Source: Cohnella sp. OV330 (lineage in GTDB: Bacteria; Bacillota; Bacilli; Paenibacillales; Paenibacillaceae). From it: 64,000 nucleotides of DNA. Position numbers and translations under genes: made by a program. Each line of letters opens with the position of its first letter. The stretch's first letter is position 1. Shown here piece after piece: positions 23,889 to 35,400 of this stretch. The notes below the pieces were generated by a model, which had not been told where the DNA came from, ran no database searches, and was given only the letters and a program-made list of their open reading frames with translations. The stretch covers positions 262,453 to 326,452 of the forward strand of contig NZ_FOKE01000001.1 in assembly GCF_900112065.1 (NCBI RefSeq), given 5' to 3'.

Positions 23889-25277
23889 TTATTCGTACCA
23901 GTATTTCGGAAGGACATCCTTCTCCTGCTCCAGCAATTCCTTGATGATCATGTCGGCGTCATGGATGGAATTCACGAGCGGATCGGTCATCATCGCCCTG
24001 CGCAGCTTGACGAAGCTCCGCTCGGCGACCGCCTCCGCGGTGAGCTCGTGCGTGTCCAGCACGAGCTCCTGCATGCCTCGAATGCCTCTCGGCATCTCGC
24101 CCACGTGCAGCGGCTTGATCCCTTCCATGCTCACTTCGCTCAGCAGCTCCAGGAACGCGTCGTCGTTCATGTTGGACACCGCCCCGTCGTTAAGCGTGTT
24201 GATGAAGAAGCGCTTGCCCAGGTTACCCACCATATTTTCGATGATATCCGTCGCATGGTCGGGGCCGAACGACTGCATATAACCCGAGATCGGCAGCTCG
24301 CCGGACAGGAAGCCGTCCACTTGCTTCCACATCTCCTCGTGGCGCTTGTACCGTTCGTCCGTCTCCCAGATCGACAGCGGCGGGATGGCGTCCTTCGTCT
24401 TCCCGAGCCCCTGCCAATACCGGACGTATTCTTTGGTGTGTGCCGTGCAGGTCGGGATATAGCCGAATATATCGTACAGCTGATAGGTAATCGAATCGTT
24501 GAAGAGCGCCTTGGCGCCCGTATCTCCGCCATTTGTTTCCGTTCCCGCCGCTTTTCGCATCGCCTCGGCGATCATGGACGCGACGTCCTTCCCCTCGTAC
24601 TCCGCCTTGATCAGCCAGGTAAAGTGATTGACGCCGGCCACCCGGAAGTCGAACCGGCGATCGATCTCTGCATTGAAGTCGCTTGGATCCGCGATGATGC
24701 CGGCCCTGACTGCATAATTCGCTTTGACGTGCGGCATATGATGGCCGTCGCACAGCGCGAACGACTTCAGCTGCGGCGCATAGCGGCTCAGCGCGATGCC
24801 ATGGACGGTAGACGGATTGATATAGTTGATGACCCAGGCGTCGGGGCACAGCTCCTCGATGTCCTTGGCGCAGGCCAGGATAACCGGCAGCTCTCTCATG
24901 GCCCTGAAGATGCCTCCCGGTCCGATCGTATCGCCCGAGCACATGCGAATCCCGTAGTTCAACGAAACCTGACAGTCGATGCCCCGATATTTGACCGTAT
25001 CCTCCGCAAAGCTGAGCACGACAAAATCGGCGCCCTTCAGCACATCTCTCCGGTTCGTCGAGCCCTCTACCTTCAGCGGCACCCCGTTCTCTTTGGCCAC
25101 CGCCTTGGCCAGGTTCACCATTCTAGCCAGCCTGTCTTCGTCCGTGTCGACCAGGGCAAGCGTCCCGTTGTTGAGATAAGGGGAATGAACCATCTGCCAG
25201 ATGGACTGGCGGCCGAAAAACAGACTGCCCGCGCCGAGTACGACGACCTTCGGTTGAAACGCGTTCGAGTCGCTCAC
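23889..25277 (-). CDS. GH4 family glycosidase (NAD- and metal-dependent)
   Basis: The 462-residue protein has the N-terminal NAD site VVVLGAGSLFFG (about 11-22), the aspartate ending strand 2 (LVDTDEDR), NYINPSTV, the metal-binding cysteine in ALCDGHH and histidine in GVNHFTW. This is the GH4 alpha-glucosidase/alpha-galactosidase/alpha-glucuronidase group, which acts by oxidation and elimination using NAD and Mn. It is cytoplasmic. The start is GTG 25277 after TAGGAGG. A divergent AraC regulator 165 bp away is its probable regulator. Alpha-galactosides or alpha-glucuronides are the likeliest substrates; sequence alone does not decide. Confidence 0.9.
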   Translation of the reverse strand: MSDSNAFQPKVVVLGAGSLFFGRQSIWQMVHSPYLNNGTLALVDTDEDRLARMVNLAKAVAKENGVPLKVEGSTNRRDVLKGADFVVLSFAEDTVKYRGIDCQVSLNYGIRMCSGDTIGPGGIFRAMRELPVILACAKDIEELCPDAWVINYINPSTVHGIALSRYAPQLKSFALCDGHHMPHVKANYAVRAGIIADPSDFNAEIDRRFDFRVAGVNHFTWLIKAEYEGKDVASMIAEAMRKAAGTETNGGDTGAKALFNDSITYQLYDIFGYIPTCTAHTKEYVRYWQGLGKTKDAIPPLSIWETDERYKRHEEMWKQVDGFLSGELPISGYMQSFGPDHATDIIENMVGNLGKRFFINTLNDGAVSNMNDDAFLELLSEVSMEGIKPLHVGEMPRGIRGMQELVLDTHELTAEAVAERSFVKLRRAMMTDPLVNSIHDADMIIKELLEQEKDVLPKYWYE

Positions 25278-25306
25278 GATCGAACCTCCTAGTGGGTGAT
25301 AGCCTC

Positions 25307-25402
25307 ATTATAGGAGAATGGCCGAAAACCGGAATATGCGATGGTTTTGCAATCATGTCAAAAAGTACGAATTTCAGCAGCCCGCAAATTCAATGATATA
25401 AT
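25307..25402. promoter_or_regulatory. Divergent -10 boxes, GH4 and AraC genes
   Basis: TATAAT occurs on the minus strand at 25312-25307, facing the GH4 gene, and on the plus strand at 25397-25402, facing the AraC gene. Neither has a good -35 box, as expected for activator-dependent promoters. Confidence 0.45.
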
Positions 25403-25442
25403 CATCCAAGACGCATAATGTCTATGGGTGGAGGAATCGATC

Positions 25443-26282
25443 GTGCCGGACATGGAGATTTTTAACGAGCTGTCGGAGTTTATCGCGCTTCGGTTGAAGT
25501 CTTGCTGGGCGATCGCTCCCGGCGGAGATTGGATCGAGCATAAGGCGCATGCCGATTACGATCTATGGCTCATTCAATCCGGAACCGTGAAGCTTCGCAT
25601 CGCCGGCACCGAGCACACGGCCCATCCGGGAGACGTGGTTTTCTTTTACCCCCGGATCCCTTATATCGCTTCTTGCGGCGAGGAAGGGTGCCGGTTTATT
25701 TACGTTCATTTCGATTACGGCATCGGCGAGCAGCAGCAGATTTTGAGCGATTTTCGGCTCTCGGGCATCATCGGAGCGGATTTGATTCGGGAGGTTGCCG
25801 ATCTTTTCGTCAAGGCCTTCGAGCAATCGGAGCAGCGAAGCGGCAAGCCGGGGAGCCGGCTGTATTTGAAGGCTTGCCTGATGGCGGTCATCGCCAAGAT
25901 CATCGAGCTTCATGGACAAGGCCAGTACAGCGGCGCCTTTCTGAACGGGACTTCGCCGAAGAGATCCGACCGGGATCTGGACGTCTTGCAGCCGGTTTTC
26001 CGGTACATCGACGATCATCTCCACGAATCGATTAAAATGAGCGTGCTGGCGCCGATTGCCGGCATATCCGAGAAGTACTTCATTTCCTACTTTAAAAAAG
26101 CCGTCGGCATCACGCCGGGCCAATATACGTATCAGATTAAAATGAACCGGGCGCGCGATTATTTGTATCAAAAGAAGTACACGGTCCAACAAATCGCCGG
26201 CTTCCTCGGGTACCCCGATCCTTTTACCTTTTCGAAGGCGTTCAAGAAGTACTATAACGTGCCTCCTTCGAAATTCGATTAA
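25443..26282 (+). CDS. AraC-family transcriptional regulator
   Basis: I use GTG 25443, with GGAGGA six bases upstream; a GTG at 25428 is in frame but lacks a site. The 279-residue product has a cupin sensor (about 25-95; HAHPGDVVFFYPRIPY-like region) and an AraC DNA-binding domain (about 180-278; KMSVLAPIAGISEKYFISYFKKAVG, then VQQIAGFLGYPDPFTFSKAFKKYYNVPPSKF). It diverges from the GH4 gene and probably controls it. A terminator follows at 26330. Confidence 0.9.
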   Translation: MPDMEIFNELSEFIALRLKSCWAIAPGGDWIEHKAHADYDLWLIQSGTVKLRIAGTEHTAHPGDVVFFYPRIPYIASCGEEGCRFIYVHFDYGIGEQQQILSDFRLSGIIGADLIREVADLFVKAFEQSEQRSGKPGSRLYLKACLMAVIAKIIELHGQGQYSGAFLNGTSPKRSDRDLDVLQPVFRYIDDHLHESIKMSVLAPIAGISEKYFISYFKKAVGITPGQYTYQIKMNRARDYLYQKKYTVQQIAGFLGYPDPFTFSKAFKKYYNVPPSKFD

Positions 26283-26329
26283 CGGCGGGAAATCGTTCCG
26301 TCCGATTAAGCTGCTCGCGCATAAAAAAT

Positions 26330-26369
26330 AGGGTTACCCTGAACCAGCGCGGTCGCTGAGGGTAACCCT
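26330..26369. terminator. Bidirectional terminator
   Basis: Arms AGGGTTACCCT and AGGGTAACCCT flank an 18-nt loop, with A-runs on the left and TTAATTTA on the right. It separates the AraC gene from the end of the giant surface-protein gene. Confidence 0.85.
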
Positions 26370-26429
26370 TAATTTATATATGCTCATGCGCACTCGGGAA
26401 TCATTTCTACGCCCCGCCCTAGATCCGTA

Positions 26430-29400
26430 TTAAGTCGTGTAATCGACCACGCGAATGGTGAAGTTCACGATTTGGTACAGACGCTTAGCGATTCTATAAT
26501 AGTCGGGGAAATTCGGGATCGCCGTTTCCGCCAGTTTTTTGAACATGATCTTCGTGATCTCGAAGGTCAAAATCGCCCTGTACACGTCGATCATCGTCTC
26601 CGCGACGTCCAGCACGTTGTACCCGGACAGCACCATGACCTTGGTCGCCGTCCCGAGATCGTACTCCCGCTCGGTATTCAGCAGCTGCCCGGCCGCCTCC
26701 GAGACGTCGATGCCCGCATAGCGGAGCGTCGTGATCGTGACGATCATCGAGATCTCGCCGTTGTTCACCAGCGAACGGGCGGCAGGGTCCAGCGCATTGT
26801 AGAAGGCTTGCCGCTCGCTGCCCGAGATCTCCTTGATGATGGCGTACGTAATATTCAATCGATCGCCTGTCGCGTACTGGATTGCCGCGACCAGATCGAC
26901 CAGCGAAATTACATCCGCATCGTGTAACTCCTGCGCGATCTGCTTGACCGTCCAGTCTCCGATCTCCTGCATGTAATAGATGATCCACGCCGGGCGGCAA
27001 TTCGCGGCCAGCAGCGCCTCCGCAACGTCCTCGATCTTCGTGACCCCGCCGTCGTAGAGCGCTTTGGCGATCGAATAGAAGCCCATGTTTCGGTACGAGA
27101 CCATCATCTTTGCAAGCGTGCTTGCGGAGACGCCGGACGCTATCAGGAGCTGGACGGTGACCGGGCCGTTGCTGCCGGTAATGTCCAGGTTCCGGAAGTA
27201 ATCGGTCAGGGCATACCCGTTGTCGATAAGCATCTGAAGCCGGACGGCATAAGCCAGATCCGAGGCGTTCGACATCGCTTGCTGCGCCGTCAGTCCCAGC
27301 GCCTTGAAGCTCGCGGAGAGAGACGACGGCTTGTCGCCGACGGCGCTCACCGCCCCCATGATATCGGTCGCCGCGATGTTCTGCCCTCTCATGGCAAAGG
27401 CGATGTCCGTCAGCGATGCGCTCGGGTTCGCAGCCCGGACGATATAGATCACCTTGTACGGGAGCATCGTCCAGTTTCGCAGCGTCTGCACGATAGCGGC
27501 CGGGGACGTGACGCCGAGCTGCGCGAACTGGGCGCCTTGTTCGGCTTCGGTTCCCTCGTTGCCGCGCGTCACGTTGAAGTAATTGTAGCGCATCTTCAAA
27601 ATGCTGGCATTGTCGTAACCGAGCTTCATCAGCGTATCGACCAGATAACTCGCGGGAGCCGTGTCCAGCAGTCCGCGGAGCGCAAGCTCGGCGGATACGT
27701 CGTTGGCGTTCGCTCCGCGATCCTTCATGCGCTTCAGATAGGCGAACAGCGGATCGTCCCCGTATACCTCGGCGACCGCGGCACGGACCCGTTCGGCCGA
27801 TAGGACGGCGGGCGAGATCGCGTCGATGACGCCGAGCGCGTCGAGATGGAAGAGCACTTTCAACGCGAGCACGATCTGCGCGTCCGAGAACGAGCCTTTC
27901 ATGAAGCTCACGACCGAGCTTGGCGTCGTCGCATTGTCCGGCAGAATCTTGGCCAGATAGCCGATGCTCTCGCTGCTGTAGTAAACCTTGGATATCGCCA
28001 GCCCGAGATCCGTGCCCGGATAATACGTCACGAGCAGCGCCGTCGCTTCATCCGCGCCCAGATCGTAGGCGTCCTTCAGGTATTGAACGATATCCGCGAC
28101 CGGCGTCTCTTGCCGGCGCAGGAATGCGACCGCGCCCTCCTGCGTTCGAATCCCGTACAGATCGAGCACTTGCTGGAGCGTCCCGGAGGACGCGCCGACC
28201 GTGGCATAGACCTGATCGACCGTCGTTTGAATCGCCGTCGCCGCATACGCGCCAAGCGACGACAGGGTCGCCTGCGTCTGCGCGAAGGTCAGGCCGTAGC
28301 TCGACCTCATCGTCTCGGCGATCGCAGTCATTCTGTACCCCGCCGCGCTCAGCAGGCGGGCGGCCTTGTCGGACGAGTCGAACGCCCCAAGACGCTTGAA
28401 CGCGTCGATCGTCGCCGCGTCGTACGTCGAGCCGTATACCCCGTTCAAAGCGGACAGGATCGCAGCGACATCCAGCGTACCGCCGCCGAGCAGCAGCTCG
28501 GCCGATTCGGCGGACGATTTGCCGTGGAACGTCTTCAGGAACTTGACGATGTCGAAAAGGGAATATCCCGCGCTCCACAGATAGGCGACCGATTCGCCGG
28601 CGCCGGTGATGCCGGCTTCCTGCAGCGCCTCCTGCGGACCGGACGACGCGGAAGAATCCGAAGTTCCCTCGTATACGTACTGAACCGTCCAGTCGACGAC
28701 GGCTTCGTCCTCGAAGCCGAGCGCAGCCAGCGCTTCGGTCGTCGCCGCCGCCGTATTGCCGTAGTAACGCTTGGAGATCTCGACGACGTCCTGCAGCGAG
28801 TACCCCATCGAACGGAGGAGCAGCGCGGCTTCGGCGATCCCGGCGATGCCGCTCTCGTCGAGCAGCTCGTCCGCGCTCTGGGCGATCGGCTTGCCGTAGT
28901 ACTCGGCGACGGTCGCGAGCACGTTCGCGCTTGCGAACAGCTTCGACTGCAGCAGCGCGTAGGACGCCTCGCCGGCGGACAGATGGTAATACGCCTTGGC
29001 GGCGAGCACGATGTCGGACAGCGCGAACTGGCTTTGCAGCAGATCCGGGATCGCGTCCGCGAACTCCGGCTTGCCCGTGGCGGCCAGCGTATCGAGCATC
29101 GTCTCGGTCAGCGTCTGGCCGTAGACGTAGGATACGGCCTGTTGAATCTCGTCCGTCGTATAGTAACCGTCCAGCTCGGCCGCGGTCTCCCCGGCCGTCA
29201 ATTCGTAATGCTCCATGCCGACGCGCACGATATTCTCCAGCCCGAAGCCCATCCGGCCGAGGAACGTCACCGCGCTGCCGAGCGTGTCCATATGGTTGGC
29301 CGCCAGCGAATCGACGATATTGGCCGTCTGGGAGGTGCCGTACACCTGCGCGACGACCGCGACGACATCCGATTGCTGATAGTAGGACGTGCCGAGCAGC

Positions 29401-32400
29401 GCCTTCATCGCTTCGCCCGCCGATACGCCGTAGCCGTCCTTCGCCACCTTAACGTTGGTCGCCAGGCTGAACTGCGCCTGGTAGACGAACGGGACGGCGC
29501 CCGCATAGGTAGCGGTCCCCTGCTCGGCGAGCAGGGCGTGGATGACCTTCTCGACCGACAGCCCGTAGGCGGCCGAGATCGCCGTGACGAGCGCGTTGTT
29601 CGCGCCCATATTGCGCTGAACGAAGGCAGCCGCCGTCTTGCCGGCCGACCAAGAATAACGATCCTTCATCAGCCCGGCAAGCTCTTGAATGCCGAAGCCT
29701 TCATAGCGCAAGTAATCGATGGCGCCTTCGGCGCTCGTAATGCCCGCCGCCTCCAGCGTCTCCGTCATCGTAGCGGCCAGCGTCTGGCCGTAGAGGCCGG
29801 CCAGACCGGTCAGAATCTTTTTCTTGTCGTTCGGATATTGCTTCGCGAGCAGGGCAGCCGCCTCCGCGGCCGTGAGTCCGTAATCGTTCTTCAGGCTGCC
29901 CGCGATGTCCGCCATCGAGTACCCCGCGTAGGCCAAGAACGCGAGCCCGCTCTCCGGCGTATCGAGCGACGCGGCCTTGAGCAGCTGCGAGATCGTCACT
30001 TGCTGCTGCGAATAAAGCGACTGGAGCACGCGGATCGTGTCCTTCAGTTGAACGACGCCGCTGTAGCGATAAGCGACCGTCACCATCCCTTGCAGGACGT
30101 CCGCTTGGTCGAAGCCCGCTCTCATGAGCGCGGGTCCGATCAGGCTGGCATCCCTGTAGCTCGGATACCGGGCGAATATCGTGTTCATGACCGAGGTCGC
30201 CGTACCGCCTTGCGCGCGCAGCGTCTGAATCCAGAGCGCGACCGGGTCGCCGCCGTAGGCCCACGCGATCGCGCGGCCGATAGCCTCGTCGTCATCGTTC
30301 GTATGCGCGGTCAGCACCGCTGCCGCGGCCGGCGCGTCTATGCCGTACGCATCGCGCAGGACGAGCGCTTTATCCTTCAACGGATAGGGCGCGAGCCTAT
30401 CGATCACTTGTTCCATGGATTCGGATTGGCTTTTCAAGTATGCGGCCACGTCGCTTGCCGCAATCCCGTTCTTGCTGAAGGCGGCGATCCAATTCGCGAT
30501 GTTCAAACGATCGAATTCGGCCGCGACTTCTTCGAAGGCGTAGCCCGTGTTTTTTAGCGCAGACATGACGTAAGGTGCCGCAGCGCTCTTATCGCGGCTA
30601 TACCAGATGTTGTTCAGATAGAAATTTCCGTCGATCACGTCGGCCAAGTCATATAGGCCGGATGTGCTCATGGCGCCGTTCATGTCCTGAATCGTCAAAT
30701 TCGAGAACATATATTGGGCGTCGTTGACCGCCGTCGGCACGGCGCACGGGCAGCCGAACCTTGCGAAGGCGCTCGTCCGCTCCAGATCCAGGAAGTCCCT
30801 CAGGGTCAATCCCATTTGACCGACCAGGGCTTTGGAGATGTCAAGCTTGTCCCAGTAAGGACTCGCCGCCGTCGCGATGGATACGGCATCGGTCTGCACG
30901 TCCGCCGCTTGGGCGAATACCGTCCGCAGCGCCGCGACGGCCTCGGCAGCCGTATACCGGCGATTATAGTCGTTCGCGATATACTGGATGGCTTCGTTCA
31001 GCCCGAACGGACCGCCGCTTTGGAGAACGGCATCGCGCATGGCGCCAAGCGCCTTGTCCGCGGACAGGCCGGCCAGCGTGAGCTTCCGGAACGTCTCGTA
31101 AGGATGCATCCCGTTGTTCATGAAGTACGAAGCCGTCTGCGCCGGATCGTACCCGCCGGCCAAAATATACTTGATCATGCTATTGCGCTGCGCGTAGTCC
31201 AGCGCCGGACTCAAAGCCGACACCGCCGCCGCGATATCCGCCCCGAAATATTCGCGAGCCAGGGCCGAACGCCGTTCGATCGTATATCCGTTGGCGGCGA
31301 ACTCGATCAGAATCGCGCTAAGCGCCGTGCCTGTCGATACCCACACGTCGTTCACGGCGGCCGCGATCGCGGCGTCATCGTCGCCTATGCGCTTCATGGC
31401 GTCGATGAGCACGCCGGCCCCGGCCCCGGCCGAGCGAATGCCCGCCCCGACTTCCGTTGCGGTATTCCCCTTGCCGAGCAGTTCCGCCGCCACGAGTTCC
31501 CGTCCGTATTCCTTGCTCAGAATCCCGTAAGCGTCCGATGCGGAGAACCCGGCGCCCAGGAATACGTCCGCTGCTTCGCTCAGGCTGTCGTAGTCGTACA
31601 GCTGCGCGATCGCGTCGCCGATCGCGCTCGGCTCGAAGCCGGCCCGGGACAGCAGCTCGGCATTGTCGACCGCCTCCGTGCCGTATACCGATAGAACGGC
31701 AGCGGCAATCTCGCTTGCGGACAGACCGCCATCGGCCAGCGCTTGAACCGTGTCTGCGGCCGCGGTCGCGTATACGCGCCGGATCGCCGCGCCAATGTCG
31801 TTTTTAGCGTAATTGGCGGTGCGCAGGAGCGAAGCGGCGCCTGCGCTCGTCTCCTTGTAGTCGCTACGCAGCACCTGTGCGGCAGCTTCTCCGGATACGC
31901 CGGCCTTCTTCAGATAGACAGCCGCGACCTTGCTCGAGAAGCCGAGCGCCTGCAGCGCCGGTCCGATCTCTGCGGCCGTGAAGCCCGCCGAGATCAACTG
32001 GCCGATCATATCCATGCCGTTAAAGGAAGCGGCGACGTTGTACTTCGCATAGGCGTCGCAGATCGCCTTCGCGTCCGCATTCATCGCGTACAGCAGCGGC
32101 GCCAGATCGGTTCTGTCCAGCAGATACTCCCGCACGACCGCCGCATACAGGACCGCATTTTTAAACCCGCCCTCGCGGAGCGCGATCGCCGTTTCGAGCG
32201 GCGTCTTGCCGTACTGCGCATGAAGCACTTGCGCGGGGGAGGCCGCATCGCCCGCATTCGCGTAGCTCTGGATCATGCCGAGCAGCGACGAGACGTTCGA
32301 TACCGCGACCTCTTCGAACGGCGCCATATACGTCTTGTTGACGGCGTACACGCGATTCACGCCGCTCGACGCGACGCTCACCTTCGACGATTCGCCGATG

Positions 32401-35400
32401 ACCTTGCCGGTCCATGTCAGGACGATCTGCGTCTTGTCTGCGCCGAGCGTAGACAGGACGCCGCTCTGCCACTGCGAATCGATCTTGACTGAGAATACCG
32501 ACCGCTCGTCCGTTAGAGCCAGCTGCTTGTCGAAATAAAGCGTGATGAGCTTCCCGTCGGCGCTGGTCGCGGCGGACACCAGCTGCGGCGGCGCGCTGAC
32601 GTTGTTCACCGGCAGATCCGCGCCGAAGTCGTAGCCGGTCTTGGACAGCTTGAGCGTAAACGCCTGATTGTAAGAGACATTCGCTGCGATCGTGTAGGTA
32701 AGCCCATCGTCCGTCGTCGTCAAGGTGCCTACCGCGTCTCTGCCGGAAGCGTCGATCAGCTTCGCGGCGAGGCCCTGCACCGGCATCGACAAGGCGATCG
32801 TCAGTCCGCCTTCATGGAGCTTGGCGATCCGAACGCTCACGCGGTAAGGCACGTAGACGCTCGACGCCGCGCCGAAGTCGTATTTAAACTTGACGATGCG
32901 CAGCGAATAGGTGCTTCCTTCCGCCAGCGCCGCTTGAACGACATACGTTCCGGCTGTCGTCCCGGGGACGACGCCGGTCACGCGAACCGCATCCCCGTCT
33001 GCCGTCAGCAGATCGACGTCCGCGGCCAGCAGCTCGATGCCGGGATCGCTCAGCGCGAGCGCGATCCCGCCGGCGGTGGCGCCCGTCACTTCGCTGCTCG
33101 TCCGCTTCGGCAGCGCGAATTCGACGGGACCCGCGAACGCGCGGTTCGTGCCGGCGATCGACAGCGTGTATACGGCGCCGGCGTACATCGTGACGTTCAC
33201 GGCGTAGCGGGTGCCGTCGGCCGATGCCTTGTAGAACCGGTTGTTATCCAGCGGGATGACGATCCCGTCGTCGCCCATGAGCGTGACGAGGCTCGGGGCC
33301 AGGCTCGCCACCGGTTCGCCGAATTGAACGTAGAAGCCCGTTGACGACACGTCGGAAACGGTCACTCCGATCAAACGCTGCGCCTCGAACGTCAGCGCGG
33401 AGCCGAAGTCCGCCTTCGGCGACGAGACAACCAGCGTATAACTTGATCCCGCGATCAGCGTCGCCTTCGCTTGATACGTCAGCCCGCCGTCAGCGGTCGT
33501 CAGGGATCCGATCGCGACCGTCTTGCCTTCGCTGTCCTTTAGCGAGAGATGACCCGCCGTCAGATTCCGGACCGCGTGGTCCAGGCGCAAGGCGAAGCCC
33601 GTCTGCATCGGATTTTCAACGGACGCGGCCGCTGGCTCCTTCACGTAAAAAGGAAGTCCCGCGCCGAAGTCGTACCCCGCTCCGGCAATGCTTAAGCTGT
33701 ACGCGCTGCCGGACGGCAGCGACGCCTTCAGCGCGTAAGTCCCGCCGCCGTCCGAAGATGCGGCGGCGGAGATCGGGACGGCCTGCCCTACCGCGTCCGT
33801 CAGCTTGAAGCTGACGGCGGACAGTCCCGGCGCAGGCACGCTCATGCGGACCGTCACGCCCTGCGGCGTAATGCCGTCGTACGAGACGCCCACGGGAATC
33901 GGCACGGCGGCCGATACCGGAGCCCCGAAGTCGAAGCCGGCCGCCGACACCGTCGCCTTGTAGGTCTCGCCCGGCGTCAGCGTCGCGGAGATCTTGTACG
34001 TGCCGCCGCTTAACGCTTCGACGCTTTGAATGGCGACGGCATGGCCCGCGCCGTCGCGCAGCGCGAAGTTAGCCTCGCCCAGCCCGCCGATCCCGGGACT
34101 CAGCACAAGGGTCATGCCCGAGGCGTCGACCGCCGCCGCACGGACCGTCGCCGCTTCCGGCAGCTTTGCCGTCAACGCTCGACCGAAGTCGTAACCCGTC
34201 TTGCTGGGCAGGATCGTATAGGTCTCGCCGCCGACGAACGGCCCGGTGAGCCGGTACGTTTTCCACCCGTCTTCCGACACGGCTGAAGTCAGCGCCAGCG
34301 GATTGCCGGAGGCGTCCCGCACGAGGAAGTCGCCCTTGCCCAGCGACATGACCGCCGGGTTCAAGCCGATATCGACGTAGTTCGCGCCCGTCCCGAGCAC
34401 GGCGGGGCTGACGATGGCAGGCACGAGCACCTGGATCGCGTCGCCGAAGTCGTAGCCGCTCTTCGCCGGCAGCGCCGTTACCGTTTCCGAGCCCCAGAAG
34501 CTGGACTCGATGCGGTAGGTGTATCCGCCGTCGTCCGTCGTCGCGTCATGCACCGGCAGCGGCGCGCGCTGGCCGGTACGCCGGATCGTGAAGTCGCTCG
34601 GCCGAAGGTCGGGCACGGCCTGATCGAAGCGCAGCGTGAATGCGTTGTTATTGCCGCTCTCCATCCCTTCGAACGTCGTCGCGACGCTCCGCACGGTCAG
34701 CGCGATATCGCCGCCGAGGTCATACCCGGGCTTGTCGAAGCTCAGCGTATAGGTCTTGCCTGCCGCGAGCGTCGTCTCCAGGTCGTAGGACAGCCCCCCG
34801 TCCGAAGAAATCTCGGATCGGATCTGGACCGCCTGTCCGTCCTCGTCCTTCAGGATGACGTCGGTATTGTACAAATAAACGGGCGAGCTGAACACGAGGC
34901 GGAAGCCCTTCAGCGTCAGCCGGTCTACCGCGACCTGATTCGAATGGAGCGAGATCGACTGGTTGGACGCGAACCGGAACACATAAGGCGGCTTGTCCGC
35001 GATCGCGACTTGATACTGCTTGCCGCTTGCGAGCGGCACCTTCGCATAGTACGTCCAACCTGCATCCGCAGTCTGCACGGACTGGACCGCCACCGCGTTC
35101 CCTTCGCGGTCCGTGACCGCGAAGTCCGCGGGCGTCAGCCCGTCGACGCCAGGCCATAGCAGCAGCTTGAACCCGGCCTGCGAGCCGAACGCGAAGGCGC
35201 TGACTTCGATCTTAAAGCCCACGGCCAGCGGAGCGAACGTATACCCGGTCCGTTCGGCCTTGAGCGTATATTTCTGCGTCACGTCGAAGGCGCCCTTCAG
35301 CACGTAGTAGCCGGGAGCGTCCTCCTTCTCAGAGACCGCGACGGACACCTTTTGCCCTTTGGCGTTGTACAGCGCGAAGTTGTCGGCCGTCATGCCGGAC

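Noticed and set aside
27846..30557. 903-codon plus-strand frame opposite the giant gene
   Set aside because: Antisense shadow of high-GC repeats; Arg-rich with no domain, no ribosome site and perfectly out of phase with a real SLH protein.
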